Assembly: GCA_965178125.1 (NCBI GenBank)
Contig: OZ237737.1
Span: forward strand, 1,488,001-1,552,000
Length of the DNA stretch: 64,000 nt
Origin: Bilabrum cf. latius
Taxonomy: Eukaryota; Bigyra: Bicosoecida; Bigyra; Bicosoecida
Direction of reading: 5' to 3'
Shown here: in pieces, positions 26,501 to 41,500 of the stretch
Numbering within the stretch: the stretch's first letter is position 1
Layout: each line of letters begins with the position of its first letter
The notes under the pieces: model-generated
Database searches by the model: none
What the model was told of the DNA's origin: nothing
What the model saw: only the letters and a program-made list of their open reading frames with translations
Translations under genes and position numbers: made by a program

Positions 26501-29500
26501 CGCTATCCGGGGCCACGTTGAGCGTGGGACGGCCAGAGACTTGAGCCAGAGGAGCATTGCGGGCCTTCTGCTCCTGGCCAATCCATGCACCAACGGAGCT
26601 TCGGCGCATAGTGCCAGCCAATGTTTGCTAAGAGCCCATCGCGTGCGAGATGGGCAAGATCGTAGACACGGCGTGCTGGGCCCCGCCCACGAGCAAACGG
26701 TCCACCATCACATCCACGTAACGGCTGACAACTGGCTTCTGCAGCAGCCCCACCCTGAACGGGCCAAGAGCCTCAACGCCATTCGGCACCGTGTGATCGC
26801 ACACCACGGTGCCATCCGGCTTGTGCACCTGCACTCGCATCGAGCCTGCCTCGCTACTGACACTGGGGCCACTCACCATGGTGACCAGGCGCTCGTGCCC
26901 GCCATGCTCCCAGCATGACTAGCACGTGTGCGAGAACCCGAAGGAAGTTTCGATGCGGCACTGACCAGATTGTTCATAGAATCGCAATGTGATATGGCTG
27001 CGGTGCCCAAAGCGCCCGGAGTCGTCCTGCAGGTCGCCAGCGCGGCGGCGAAGGCGCTCCACGACAGACTTGAGAGCAGCCTTGGACTGCTGGTGCCTGC
27101 TTCCCATCATACCACCACCGTGGAGACCTGTACCCTCAGAACCCAAAGAAATGGACAAAATCTCACCTCGGTTGTCGTTGACGGTGGTTCCCGTTGGTCG
27201 AGGTTCAGCACCGCTGTTCCTGCTCGGGAAAATCACACGCGTGTGCAATGCGAACGAACCATCAGGAGAGTCGAAGAGCCTGCCGCTCTGCATGCCCCGC
27301 CAGAACGACCCACCGGGCGAGTATGTAAGCATCCGCATGGCGGTCCGATCGAGCGCAAGACCATGATCATCCGTGGTACTGACGAGCTCACCAGCGTGTG
27401 GCACGCCTGACGACCCGCCAAACCCACCGGCCTCGGCCCCCTCTGACATGATTCCCCAGCCTCCGCGGCTGCCGCCACGTCCGTAGAAGGATGGATCGAA
27501 GTCTGCAGAGCCATAGGGACCCATTCCCGCCTCGGTTCTGTTTGCGAGACGCACGATACCCACGTAGTCCGGTTGCAGCAGCTCGTACGAAGTGGGAGTT
27601 CTTAGGCCGGTGTACTCCAGCAGGCCCTCTGCCGTCACACTCTACCAGCCCATCGAACCGAACGCGCGACTTCCGCTACCAGTTGATGCATAGGTGCTTG
27701 TACCGGGCTGCAGCAGGTCCGCTGCAAACCAGGACTGAGTTGCGAGGGTAGTCTGGCCAGCCTTGAGGCCCAGACGCGTGCCCAAGTCGATTTCAGATAA
27801 AAGTCCATCCCGCACGTCAGACATGTCCCAAGTCTGCGGCTCAGAGCCTCCAGACTGCAGATTGTCTGACGCTAGGCGCATCCGCTCCACAGCGCCTGCG
27901 AGTTGCATGCGCGCCTACACAGTTCCAAATTCCTGCCGCACCTCTAGTGAGTCGGAGGCAAATCCCGTGCCCTGCACCTGCACGGCATTCGCTTGCACCA
28001 GAGACACTGAGGGCCACCTGGCCACTCCAGCTCCCGGCAGCCTCACTCCGGTGCTGAGAGTCAGCTCGAGGCTAGCGTTCCCAGGGCTAACTGCGCTTGC
28101 CATGGAGCTATTTGTGGGAGATGCAGCAGTCACAGTCGGCAGAAGTTCCGGCACAGAAGTAACGACACGGAACGTCGCTCCGTTCCAGCGAGCCGATGAC
28201 TGGCCACCCTTGAGCATCAGCAAACCTCGAGGCACAACCACGGCGTACTCGGTCCATGCGGTCGGCAGAGCGGCGGCAGGCAGCAGCAGGCTGGCACACC
28301 TATCGTTCTCAGATAGAACCACATGCGGGGCATCCGTGGCGGCACTGACGCCCGATGATGCAGACACCGAGGCAGAGAAAACAACTCCAGAGGTGGTCTC
28401 GTCTACGACTCCGCCGGGTCCGGACACCTTCCGGACCGCAACCGTGACCGCAGACGTGCCGAGCTGAACTTGTCTGTCGAAGCACATCGTCAGCGGCTGG
28501 TTCAAGCCTGGTCGAAGTGCGCCACCAAGCGAGTGTCGCGTGCGTGAGAGCAGGATAGGCGCAGACCCGCGCATGGCAGCAGCTCGCCTTAGCTGCTCAG
28601 GGCTGATCGTGTCAGCGCTGCTGGCTCCTGCCGCGAAACTGGAGTCAACCACGCTGCCGTGCTGCAGTTGGGAGAAACCGGTGGTTGCAATCGCAGCCCT
28701 CAACGTGGCTGAGCCCTTGGCTGCCATCAGATTGGACACGGAGACCGACTCGAGTGCCGCTGAGAAGGTAAGACGCGCCATGGGGCCATCCGTCTTGGTC
28801 ACGGGTGAGTCCATCCACAAGGCGCCCTGCTACGCGCTTGCAGCCACCTATAGCCCGCCAGTACCCGGCGATACAGAGGTCAGCACAGGCGCCCTGCCAT
28901 CAGCCGGAGATACCGCACCTGATTCCGAGGACCAGTCAGAGAATCCAGAAGGACCAAAGGACCGGACCCTGAAGGTGGCTGATTGCGCCCACTACAAGGG
29001 CGAATCAGACTCCCCGTCAAATGGCAGCGCAGTGCCCCAGCGGAACTCTACACTGCGCGGGAGCTCATCGGTACCCGCAGACTCCGTCGAATTGTCGCGG
29101 CTGGTGCCAAAGACCCGACCCACAACGCGGGCATCGTCGCGAAGCACAGCGAGGGATCGTCCAGACTGCACGTGCTGCACCTCGTAACCCCAAATGGACG
29201 CTGCAGACCCGCCTGCGTCCGCAGATCCTTCTCCAGAGCTGGGCCTGGTCCACTGCACCTCGATACCATGGGCTGCGAGCGAAGCAAGTACAGTGCGGGG
29301 GGCGTCCGGCATGGCCTTCGGTAGAGTGGATAGCGATGAGGCCAGCGAGTTGCCGTCCACAGCACCGACACAGCCTGTCCCGGCGGTGACGAGTCGACTT
29401 GCGCCGCTGATCGTCCCGCCATAGTATAGAGCAACAGCACCCCCCGCACCTCCTCCAGCATCGACCACGCTGTAATCGCCAGTCCCACCGGCCGCCATGA

Positions 29501-32500
29501 GCCTGCTGGAGCCTTCCACATCCCCTCCGACGATGCACAAAATAGACCCACCAGCTCCGCCACCAGAGGCGCTGCTGCTAGTGCCCTCTCTGACAGCTCC
29601 AGACGCGATGATGTCAGCGCCAAGCTGCAGACGCTTGGCAATCACAAGGTGGACGGCGCCACCGCCAGCGCCACCCATGAGTTCCCGTCGGTTGCTGCCG
29701 AACCCACGACCACCAGCACTACCGAACGTCATCGGCCAAGCCGAAGTGCCATACGTGCTAGTCGACGGCTGGGCAAGCTCGCGGCAGGTTTGACTGCGGT
29801 AGCACGACGGGCCACCCTATCCAATGTGACCTCCACCGGCAGCTGATCCGTGGGGGATTCCAGAGCACCTGCTGACCTGTGCGGTGTCCTCGAAAGACTC
29901 CCCGAGAGCAGGCCCACCTGCAATTAGTCCGGTGCTAGTCTGTCCGTACTGTCCTTCTTCGTAGGTGTGCAGTGGGTAATACGTGTCCTCTTGCTACCAC
30001 ACGGTGACCGGGTCATTTTCGCTGTGTCCTCGCCCTGCAGTGGTGATGGTGGCACTACTGTCTAGCTCCAGATCATTCACGATTACCACGATACGGCTCG
30101 CCTGCCAGCTAGCCGACGACACCACGGTAGCGTTGGCGTGCGGCACCAGCACTCGGATCTCACACCGTGGCGCAGAACACAGTAGCCTGCTGCCAGACCC
30201 GGAGAAATCCAGCACTCTGTTGTCAGGCCGCACCGAGGCTCGTGGTGTCTCGGTGTTCATGGACAGAGCCCGTACTGAATACGCTGTGGTTGGAACCACA
30301 GCGATGCCACCCATCGCGCTGATGTGCCCTTGCACGTCCATGGCATCGGCAGCGATGGTCAGCGTAAGGTTGCCAGACAAAGTCGGGTCGGCGATGCGGA
30401 AGGACTCGCCCTCATACTACCGCTCGTCGAGAGTTGTGACGAGTGCGGTGGCCAGGAAGGCACCAGTCCTAACAGCCTCTTGCTTGCGAGCCCGAATCTC
30501 GGCATCCAGTGGGTAATCGTAGGCAGAATCGCCATCAACAAGCCGCTGCGCGAACTTCCACTGGGCCTCGGCGAGAGCTTGCAGCTCGGGCATGATCTTG
30601 CAGCCGCTAGCAACCTGCACCATGGTGGCAGCTACTGCTGTCGATGCGTGAGCTGAAGCATCACCATCATTCAAGGACTAGACTGAGCTACTGAATGCAC
30701 CATACATACCACCAATGTTGGCAGGCGACGCCACTGCCCCAGTCGAGACATTCAGATAGGCCAATTCCAGCGATGCCATGTTGGGAGGCAAGATGGTCGG
30801 CTGCAGCGTGGTCCAGCTGTTCCTTACGTCCAGAGATGCATAGCCTGTGCTGGCCTCCTCACGGTACCAGGTGCCGGCAGCGCCAGTGCTACGATGCTAG
30901 GAGATGTGCGGCCCGTTGCCGTGCACGATGGCATTGATTCCACGGTGCAACGTGTCCTGGGCGAGGTAGCTCACTCGCCCACCAGACCCACCGCCCCCGC
31001 CGTACGAACTAGACCCAGCACTTCCACCACCGCGAGCATACGCAACACCGTGGCCCGTAATCTCGCGCGCTTGGAGCAGAATACTACCGCCAGCACCACC
31101 ACCGCCCGCCGTGCTAAAGAAAGCCTTGCCAGCGCTGCCGTCTGCCGTTGCGAAGGTTCCACCACTTGTTTCGATTGCTACCAACTCAACGGCGGTGATG
31201 TTGATCACGCCGCCTCCAGGCCCGCCGATTGCCACCCGCGGTCGCGGGCTGTTCGTGTCAATGCTCGAGCCGCCCGCACTGCCTGGCAAGCTCGGCATAC
31301 GGGCATCACCGTAGGCAGGCATCGGTTCAGAGGGCTCAAGGTCACGAAGAGCGTTGCAGGCAGGCGTGTGACTATTGAACAGGATAGGGAACCCGCCTCT
31401 GCCGGCGTGGGAAGCGCCTGTCCCCGAGATCTCCGCCTGGCATTCTCTGGCCTCGGGAGCAGCCAAGGGGCCACCGGGTCCTCGCGTCTGGCTGGGGCGG
31501 TCGTCGTGGAAGACTCCGAGGTGATCAACGGGCCAGTAGTCGCTGCGGGCACCGTACCTGTACGCAGGCGACCCGTCGTCAAGCACTAGGCCCGGCATCG
31601 AAGTGTCGCCCACGCTCTTGGCAGCAAGGGGCTCCGTCTGCCTTGCCTCATTTAAGATGTCTCTGAGCTCCTCCACGGGCTGGAAGCCCATGCCTGTCGC
31701 GTCGAATGAGCCAGAGACTCTGACTACCTGACCGCTTGCTGATGCGAACGCGCCACGCACGGTACCGTCCACCCGTAACACGCTTGCGGGTACTTGGCTG
31801 TCGAGGTGTGCTCTGCAGGTAGCAAACTCGCGGCATTCCACCAGGCCGGTCTCCGCTACCTAAGACTGGACAATCCCACCACAGCCGAAGGAGAGCTCTC
31901 CGATGCCCACCGCGAAGCTGTCCCTGAATCTGACGAACCTGGCAGTGATTGGCCGCTTGAATGTGTAGGTCATCGTCTTGTAGCGATCCTGCGTCGTGGA
32001 AATCAAGTTGCTGGGGATCCTCTCAATGTTCACAAAGCCCGCATCTGATGCTTCCGGGTCGGTGCCAGGGCCGGTCGAAGTGTTCGATGCATCAATGTAG
32101 ACGCTCTCCAGCGATTCATACCAAACATATGAGTTACCACCCTGCTGATTCAAAGGCATGAAAGTCATGTGCGTGACGGTCACGACCTCGCCGAAATCAA
32201 CCTCGATGATCTCCCCAGAGGTCCGGTGCACTTCCACGCCCGTCCGGCCGTCCCCATCTCGAAGGCTCTCCACTGTCTACTAGTACCAAGCATCGGTATC
32301 TGCTCTGTCAGATGCGGGGATCTTTATGGTGAAGTTTGTCAGCGGGTCTTGGAGGTCTTGCTCAGTCAAAGACGAGGCCCCGGCACCTCTCAAGATGGCA
32401 GCGCGCCAGGCCCAGCCAGACGTGCCCATGCCACGGGTGGCAAGACCAGTCGCGGAATGCGAAGCAGAGGACAGCGCCAGGTCGCCATCGGCGCCGAACC

Positions 32501-35500
32501 ACTTGCTCGCGGTGTCTGCACCGAGCAAAGAATCACCGGCGGCTTGCCTAGCGAGGCGACGCACCTGTGCGGCATGGGCGGGGCACGCCTACTTGTGCAG
32601 TCTGCCGTCCGACATGATGCGGGCATGATGCTGCCTGAAGGCGTCATCCGTCACCACCACGGAGGCATTCGCCCACACGTGTCCCTTGATCGAGTACTCG
32701 TGGGCGTCTAGTCTCAGGGCACGGGAGGCCGACGTTACGGTGGCATGCAGAGCGATGTCCACGTGCATGGCCCCCATCCTGGCCTCGCTCGAGTTGTCAA
32801 TCATAGTACGTCCATCGTCGAACCATGGAGCCCGCGTGCTGTTGAATACCTGTGGCACAAGCGCGGTAGAGTCTCCATCGGCAATGCGGACATCGCCGGA
32901 TCGCGCGTCTACAGCGAGCCTCCGAAGCAACCTCGCTGTGACAACCACATGGGAGTACGCACCGACAGTGAGCTTCCATAGGCGGTCGGGTAGCAGGGCC
33001 CCCCCATCGTCATCCAACCCGTCCGCATCCTCGTCTCGGAATGCAGACAAGACGGTGACCGACTGGTCCGCACGAGAGTTGGGTGAAATCGCGTTAGAGA
33101 CCACCAGCTCCCCCATCCCCTCCGACTCAAGGTAGACAGAGCCAGCTCCACCGATTGGGTTGGAGGAATACGAACCGCCATGGGCTCGCACCAAAGCACG
33201 ATTCAAACCGTGAAGCGACCTGCCAGACACAATGGCAATCCGCCCGCCTGATCCACAGCCGGCGTGTATGGTGCAGGCCCCGTTTGCAAACACGTTGCCC
33301 TGGACGTCGACGACTCGGCCATGAAGAGCGATGGAGCCGCCGCTGCCTCCGCCTCCATAAGCAGTAGATGATGCGCTGCCGCGCTGGCCAATTGCACCAT
33401 TCGAGGTTATGTGCGCGTTTTGCTCCGCTCTGAGCCTATCCATCGCAACCACACGGATACGACCTCCACCAGCACCGGGGGGGCCCACGAGTCGGCCGGC
33501 TCGGAAGCCCCAGCCACCAGCAGAGCCGAATTCGAAGGGATCCACGATGGAGCCGTACCCCTCCCTGGCTCTGGAGAACGAACATCCAGTGGGCAATGTA
33601 GACGGAGTAATAGGATATGACCCGCGCCCGCCGAAGCTTCCTCCCACTCCGGGCAGATCACACGCCCCGCCGCAGTCAAGACGATCACCGTTCTGCGAGT
33701 CGCCGGCACCTTGAGCATCAGCAACAAGCTCCGCAGGAGTCTCCTCAAAGGCCTCAGTGGGACCGATGCCTGGCAAGACCAGCGGGGACCCAGGGCCTGC
33801 AAAACCACGAATGGATCCCCCCAGTCCATCTGCGTTGAGGTGAGCGCTGGCGCCATCCAGTAGGAAATCCTTGACGGTGATATCGATCGAGCTGCCTCGG
33901 ATGGCACCCTCCACGACGACCTCAGTGTCAGGCATGGTCATGTTGACGCTGCAGAACGTTGCCCAGCACTCTACCCGCGACGTAGTGTGGAACCTGAGCC
34001 TGCGCCTAGGCATGGAGGACGAGCACTGCGACTCGCTAGAAGCTCCAGACCCGGCATCCCGCGGCCCAACCAGGGCCCTCTTGGCCGTTGCCTCTGCCAA
34101 GTTGGTCGACTAGCGACTGGTACTCTTCTGTCCAAATACAACTCCATCCCTCGCAGCGATCTTTCCGCGGACGTCTGCCTCGAACACGCTCAGCGCGAAC
34201 GAGCCCTCCTCGCTGGTGATCTCGCTCGTCGAATCGATCTCCAGGAAGTCAGGGTCGATGACCATGCCGTCCGGCACGCGCACGCGCGCGTAGCTTTTCA
34301 GCACTAGCCGGGAGATGCCGTCGATATCTGACGGGTTCAACTGCACCGTAACATTCCATGTCGTCTGACCGGGGACGGTACCGTCCACTCTGAGGGTCTT
34401 CAGTCCGCCTTCTTCGATGAGCACAGTACCAGACTGCGAGTGCAAACAATGAGTCGATGCGGAGCCCGGGGCGGCAAGAGAAATCCGGCGAGACAAGCCT
34501 CCATAGTAGTCAGTCTTTACGTGGATCCGCCCACCACTGCCACACCCTCCCGGTCCGTTGCTGCTGCTGCCAGAGTGCGACCCTGAGGCCCGCACGTTGC
34601 CTGTTCCAGTGATATATTGGGCAGCCACCTGGACAGACCCGCCGCTCCCGCCGCCACCTTGCGCATGGGCAACGTACTGCCCGTTAAACCCATTGGCTTC
34701 GATCAGCGTGCTGCCTTGTCCCATGTGAAGAGGTCCTCTTGCGACTATCCGGACGCGACCGCCACCACGGCCACCGCGGCCACCCTCCCCGTCGTGGTCC
34801 ACACCTGTCATACCAGGCTCGCCGTACAACCACGGCTCTGCCACTGTGCCGCGGCCGTCCGTTGGCCCCGGAGGCGCCGCGCAGTCCGGTCGCTCCGAGT
34901 ACGAACTGGGACCCCCACTGCCGCCGTAGGAACCTCCGATGCCGGAGATCTTCAGCGTGCCCAGTTCGCAGGCATCGCTGTGCTGCTGCAGTGCCTCACC
35001 GCGATCAGCGAAGGGACCCTAGCCCGTAGTGCTCACTGGGCTCACCAGGTTAATTTCCTGCGCGTTGATGTCTACAGTTGAGCCCTGCACTGATCCGCGC
35101 ATCTCTAAATAGCTGAATCCGGCCTGCAGATCCACCGCGGCCCTGCACATGGACCCTGTGCATCCGAAGAAGGAATTCTCCTCGAGCACGTGGGCCTGCC
35201 GCCCGCAGAAGAACTCGATCCCGTCGAGGCCAATCGGGTTCTATGGAGCGTCTAGCCGAACGTATCGGGTTGTTACCGCGAGGCCAAAATCAACGTAGAA
35301 CTGCTGGTAGTCAATTCTGGTTCTTGTAAGGCTGCTTGGCGTCTTGACAGCAACTGTGTAGTTCAGGCTGTTGAACGTGTCATCCGTAATGTTTGACACC
35401 TTCACCTCCATGTTGTTGACATTGTTCCAGTAGGTGTACGAATTGTGTCGCCACCTGGTCGGCTCGATGAAGAAACCAGTGAGCGTGACTGGCGTTCCAA

Positions 35501-38500
35501 AGTCAAACTCAAACTCGGCGTTATTGTGGGTCCTGATCCCAGTGCGGTCGTCGTGGTCCATAAGTGCCAGCTTGGCGTCGTGCTCCGGCTGCTCGCTGCT
35601 CCCAACAACGCCGAACTCACCATGCGCAACACCCCCGACCAAATCCCCTCCGACGCTTCTTACGGTCCAGTTGCCGAGCCTCCACATCTGCTCTTGCGCA
35701 GTCTCTTCGGCCGACGCAAAGCAGGACGGCTGCGCGTTGTACAGTCGCTCTTGCAGTGCCCGCTCCTCTCTCGAGCTGGCATAACCGTCACCGCCAGCAG
35801 TGGTAGCCGCATCGGTCAGAACCACCTGCTCGGTGGCCTCGATGCGTCCCTTGGAGGTCAGCCCTCCGGTGATGATGCGGTAGTCCCGGCCCACGATGCG
35901 GTCAGAGGTCCCATACATCCAGATCCGACCGACCTTGATGCTCTCGCCGGTCGCTGTGCGGGACACGCCGATAGCATAATCATCGGATCCGTCCATGCCA
36001 CCCCTCCAGGTTTCCGGATCCGCAGCATCCGAGCCCGATAGAGCGGTGAGTGCGCTGCTATCGTAGGTCCACGCGTCGGGGGCCTCCACTGTGGCTGCAC
36101 CACTGATGTGCAGCCAATCAAGGTCAGCCGGAACGGAATCAATGGGCCAGGGCGTTGAAGCGTTGATGGAGTCTTGGTGCACGGAGTAGCCAGCATTGCT
36201 AATGTTCAGATGCGTCACGCCGGCGCGGCTCTCAAAGATGGTACCGGCGCCGGCGTATCTGTACCCATTGCCTGCGTCGCCACCATGCGCACGGACCGTC
36301 AGGTCGCTCGAGATGGTCTCCGTTGCGTAAAGCGCGATTCGCCCACCAGCACCGGCGCCTACCTTTGCGTTCCTCACCAAACCCCTGGCTCCGCGAGCGT
36401 TGATGTTGCCAACGCTACCTAGAATCTGAGCGGAATGGACCTGGATAGACCCGCCAGCGCCCGACCCGGCCGGGATAGATCCAGACGATGTGTAGGTGCC
36501 TTCTGCTCCGTCGGCCTGGATCGTCCCCGACTCGATTTCCACAAAGTTGGCACCTTCCACGCGGATGCGGCCTCCTCCCGCACCGCCCATCCCATTGGTG
36601 AACCCTGTCTCATAGGAAGAGTTCGAACCTGCCGCACCATACTCCCAAGGAAGCACCACGGATCCGTACGCGTCACCGTTGCGCGAGAGCGTGCCACATG
36701 CAGGGACGGGGGGGAGCTGCGCGATGCCGCCGCGTCCACCATGACCCCCGCCTGCGCCCGCCGTCCACACTCCGCTGCCGCACTGGTCACCACTTCGGTC
36801 CCGCCCTGACACAGCGAAACCCTTCCGGGCTTCGGTTGAAATAGCCCCCTGGACCCGCAGGTCAGCCTCGTGGTATCCTTTCCCAGAGGCGTCCAATGTC
36901 CCGTAGATACTCACGTGGCGGTCCTTGATGACAACGGTGGAGCCCTCGACGATTGCGTTCAGCGAAGAGTAGTCGCTGTCGACAATAGTGTGGTGGAACG
37001 TGGATGCGGCATCGATCTCCACGGTGCAGAACCTGCTCTTGCATCTCAGCCTTGAGACGTCTCTGAACCTGTACAAGGGGCCCAGGCACCCAAACTGCAC
37101 GTATGAAAAGCTCGTGATACCATTGCTCCTTCGCTTGATCCTCCACATGCTGGCTTCCACGGGCTCGAAGAAGTAGGGCTTGGGATACCTCCACGACGCC
37201 CTGTCGATGTTGGTGGCCAGCTCCCAAGTAGTGCCTCCGTCCTGCGAATACTCAAGCATATGGGACGATAGACCGGTCGTATACGATCGGTGCGACTGCA
37301 CCCTGACATTGCTCAGCTGCACTGGCTGAGGGAACGTGAAGAGGATAGCTGCCGTGGTTGTGCTGCTGGTTCGCACACCGGTGTAGTAGTCTCTGTCCTG
37401 GATGGACTGCTTGGTTTGAGGGTACCATCTGGACGATGCGATCGGGGAGTCCATCGTCATTCGCCAAGACTCAGCCAGTCCGCCTGCCAGGCACCTGCCT
37501 GCATCCGAAAGCGAGGCAGCGGCCGCTCGGAACGGCTGGTCCGACATCTCCAGCCTGGAGTTGGCTTCTATCTCTCCTTGAATGTCCGCCTCGAACGCGT
37601 CTAGCCTGTAGGCCTCGCCCTGGACCTTTCCGGACCGTCCCACGAATAGGCGCTCTGCCTGCACAGAGGCAGATTCAGGCACCTGCATGATCCCGCTCGA
37701 GTCGACGTGCAGGTAGTGCAGGGCGGGGAGCAGCTGCCGGGGCACGGGGGTGTATGCGTGCTCCCCTGTTGCCTAATTCGAGTTCACGATGTACACGCTA
37801 CGGTTGCCCCGCGACTCGACGTACACGGAACCAGCGCCACCGTAGATGGACGCAGTCGAAGGAGTTGCGGTTGAAGCTCGGCTACGGATGCTGCCGAACG
37901 GCATGGTGACTCCACTCCCACGGCTCGACTGTGAAATCACTGCGATCCGACCACCAGACCCCTTGCCTGGCTACGAATTGCCGGGTCTGCTATTACACGT
38001 GCCGCCACCATCCGCTGTGATTGTCCCTTGGCCAAACACCCCTGCCCGCCCGATCACGACGATCGAACCGCCGGACCCAGACCCTCCGCATGCGTGATAC
38101 ATATACTCACCGCTCTCGCCAACAGCAGTAACCGCTGAACTCGACTCGAGCCTGACCGTCTCGGTTGCATTCAGATACGCACGACCGCCGCCGTAGCCGC
38201 CCCTGCCACCCACACTGTTCTCTCGCGAGTGCTCATAGCCATTTCCACCACCGGAGCCAAACAGACGAGGCAGGTAGATCTGGTCAAGGCCGTACGGCTC
38301 CTTGCTTGGAGTCGTGGGGTGGCCAGTGACGCTGCAAGAGGGAGAGTACACGGCCGAATTAGAGCCGCCCTTCCCACCGTACGAGGCGCCCGTTCCGGCT
38401 GAGAATGCGGCACAGGTCTGGATGACTGCATCGCCGGGTGCCCCAGGGCCTTGGTTGGGCCCGTAGCCTCGGTAGTTGGTGTTAATCTTGCCGGTAATCG

Positions 38501-41500
38501 ATAGCAAAGCTGAGCCTGTATCAACTCTGACATCCGACGCAGGACCGATGGTGCCAGTCACGTAAGTGCTCGTTCCTTCTGTCTGCATGTGCACCTTGCA
38601 CAGCTCTCCCGTGCACCCGATGGAAGACCCGAGCTCAATGTTGTGCTCGAACGGATTACAATTGAAGCGGAGCTCCCGGAATCCGACGCCGCTATTATAT
38701 GTAGTAAACCTAATCGCGTCGATGTTGGCGAGTGGATTGACAAAGTGGTGCTTGTACCAGCGCTTGTCCCCTGTCGTCGAAGGAGACGAGTCGGGCAACA
38801 CCTGCTGGAACGTAACACCGCCATCTGTCGATACGTGGATGTCCATCTCATGCCCCCGCGAGCTATACGCCTGGAACTCGAACGACGAAATATTTACGGG
38901 AGAATCGAAGATGGCGGAGAGCCACTACCATCTGGATGTTGAGGTCGAATAGTAGGTGTCCTCGTCGCCGTCTCTGAGTGTGCCATCGTCCAAGTACCCC
39001 ACAGGATCAGATGCAGACCTGGCTGATGAGTCCATCGTCCACTTCCCAAGATCCGAGTAAGGTGCCTGGTTCGATGGGCGAGCCAGCTCGTACCTGCCGC
39101 ACGCCCTGGCGAAGTCTGTCCTAGACCGGCCCTGGCGAAGCACGTCTGCGGTGCCTCCACTCAGCATCACACCATCGCCGACCCTGCCGTCTTCCACCGC
39201 TCCGCGAATCTTCACCGTCGCACCAGCCGTGATCCCACCGTTCGGCATCAGATGAAGGGAGTGAATCCCGAGCGAAACTTCGTTATCTGCCACGATGTCT
39301 CCATCGATAGAAGCTCGGTCGAATCGACCATCCACGATGCCACCGCGCACGATGGAAGTGGAGACCTGTTCCAGCCTTGCTGCGCGCATGGGCTCCGGAT
39401 TGTCACCACCACTGGTAGACGGCTGGGGAGCCAGGACGGTTGCCCTGGGACCGATCCGGAAGAACGACAGCGTGCTGCCCACATCGGTTGGATACGGGGT
39501 GTCCGCCTCGGGCGTGTACTACCCGGAGTTCTCGATGTAGAGCTGCTCTCCGTCCTGCGACACTACGTAGGCAGTGCCAGCGGCCCCCAGGCACTCAAAC
39601 GAGTTCGTTGATCCCCCTTGCACGTCCCAGCTAATGTCAGCGCTGAACGAACGCGGCGACCGTATGCTCAGCCTGCCACCGCTACCACCACCGGCCGCCT
39701 GGGCTATTCCGCTGCCCGCGCTCCCGCCGCCCGAAGCTGAGAGCTTGCCCTCGCCCCATATCTGCTGCGCGACCACCTGAGCTGACCCTCCGGCTCCGCC
39801 ACCGCCAGATGTGGAAGACACGAGGGTTCCCCGCTCACCGTTTGCAGAGATCACCGGCGTTGAACTCGGCTTTGCCAACACGATCTGTCCGCTCGTAGCC
39901 TCAAGCTTGATCTTGCCTCCTCCTGCTCCGCCTCGGCCGGCCACGCGACCAAAAGCAAAACCATCGAAGCCACCGCTGCCATATTCCCACGGGTTAGTAG
40001 CCAGTCCGTAAGGCGTACCAGTGACGCCCATCGGGGCGCACGGCTGAGATGCAGAGCAGAATCTCCCACCACCTCCGCCGTACGAAGCACCCAGCCCGTT
40101 ACGGATGGAAGTGTTGGCACACACAGCATCCGGCCCGTCCTCCACTCCTTGTGGAAGGCCTACCGGATTCCACGTTCGAGAGTTGTCGAACCGTGCAACG
40201 CCGGGGCCTGAATTGGCTCTGTAGCCCCTCAAATCGGCATTGATCTGACCAGAGTTCGTCAGGTCGATCTGGGCGTCCTGACCCGTGAAACCGATACTGA
40301 CGGTCGATCCAAGGACGTTCCCGGCCAACACCCCGAAGCTTTCATCCCTCTCGAACTGACCAGCCACGGAGCAGTCGTCGCCCGTGCACTGCACCACTCC
40401 GCCACTACCCAGCTGCGCGAAGGAGGGCGTGCACCTGAACCTCCAGTCGCCCAACGTGATGTGGCCGGAGGTGGTGTGCCTCCTGATCCGGATGTGGTAT
40501 GCGTTCATGATCGGATGAGACAGCACCACCCACGACACACCCGGGGTGGTCGGCATGTTTGGTAGCGTGCTTGGTTGCATCAACCTAGTCCAGTTGCCCT
40601 CTGTGTCGGGGTCAACATTCCGCAAAGTACTGTACTCGATGTACATCGTGCTGCCGCCCTGTTCGACAAGGTTATACTATCGGGAGGCGTACATGGCGAT
40701 GGCACTCACCGTTACGGGCGAGTTCCACGACGCCATGATCCAAGCAGATTTGTCGAATCCAGAGGAAGAACGATCGGTTCGAACGAAAGTCCTCATGTTC
40801 CCGTCGGTCAGCAACTCCTTTGCCTTGGACACTTCGAATGGCGCATTCACCATGGGTTCACTCAGAGAGACAGAGTGCGAGTCCAACACACGCTGCGAGG
40901 TGCACATGGGCTGCTGGTAGCCCTGCGCGCCGCTGCCTGAGGACCAAACGTGCGAATGCGGACCGGACCTCCACATGAACTCGTCGGGATCAACACCGCT
41001 CCTCGTATTGAGCGAGTCACGCACCACGACGGTGTTCTCACCCTGGATGGTGCCGTCCACGTGGAATTGAAGAGCATCTACCGCAAACGCCCGTCCTTGG
41101 ATGTAGGCAGTAGAGAGCACGTCCACACGCTTGGCGAGTACCAGCCCGCCTTCCGGTGGATGCACCCTGGCTCCCGACTAGACGATCAGGTGGTCGACCT
41201 CGAACGGGTCCTTGTCAGCGTCGGCAGTTCCGTCCGGCGCGTCTTCATACTCTGGCAGGTTGGTGGTGGCGTGCTCCGCGGCGATGTGATTGGCGTTGTC
41301 CATAATGAGAGTTTCCCATCCCTCGCTCTTGACGTAGATGGTGCCAGCACCGGCGTGGCAGGAGGCATGCACGTTGTGATTGCCGCCATAGGCCTGTGCG
41401 CTCACTGCAGGACTCATGTGGTCCTCAACCACGTAGGCGACGCGACCACCTGATCCAGCTCCGGTGCGATAGGTGCTGGATGCCGCAGCTGCCCCGATTG

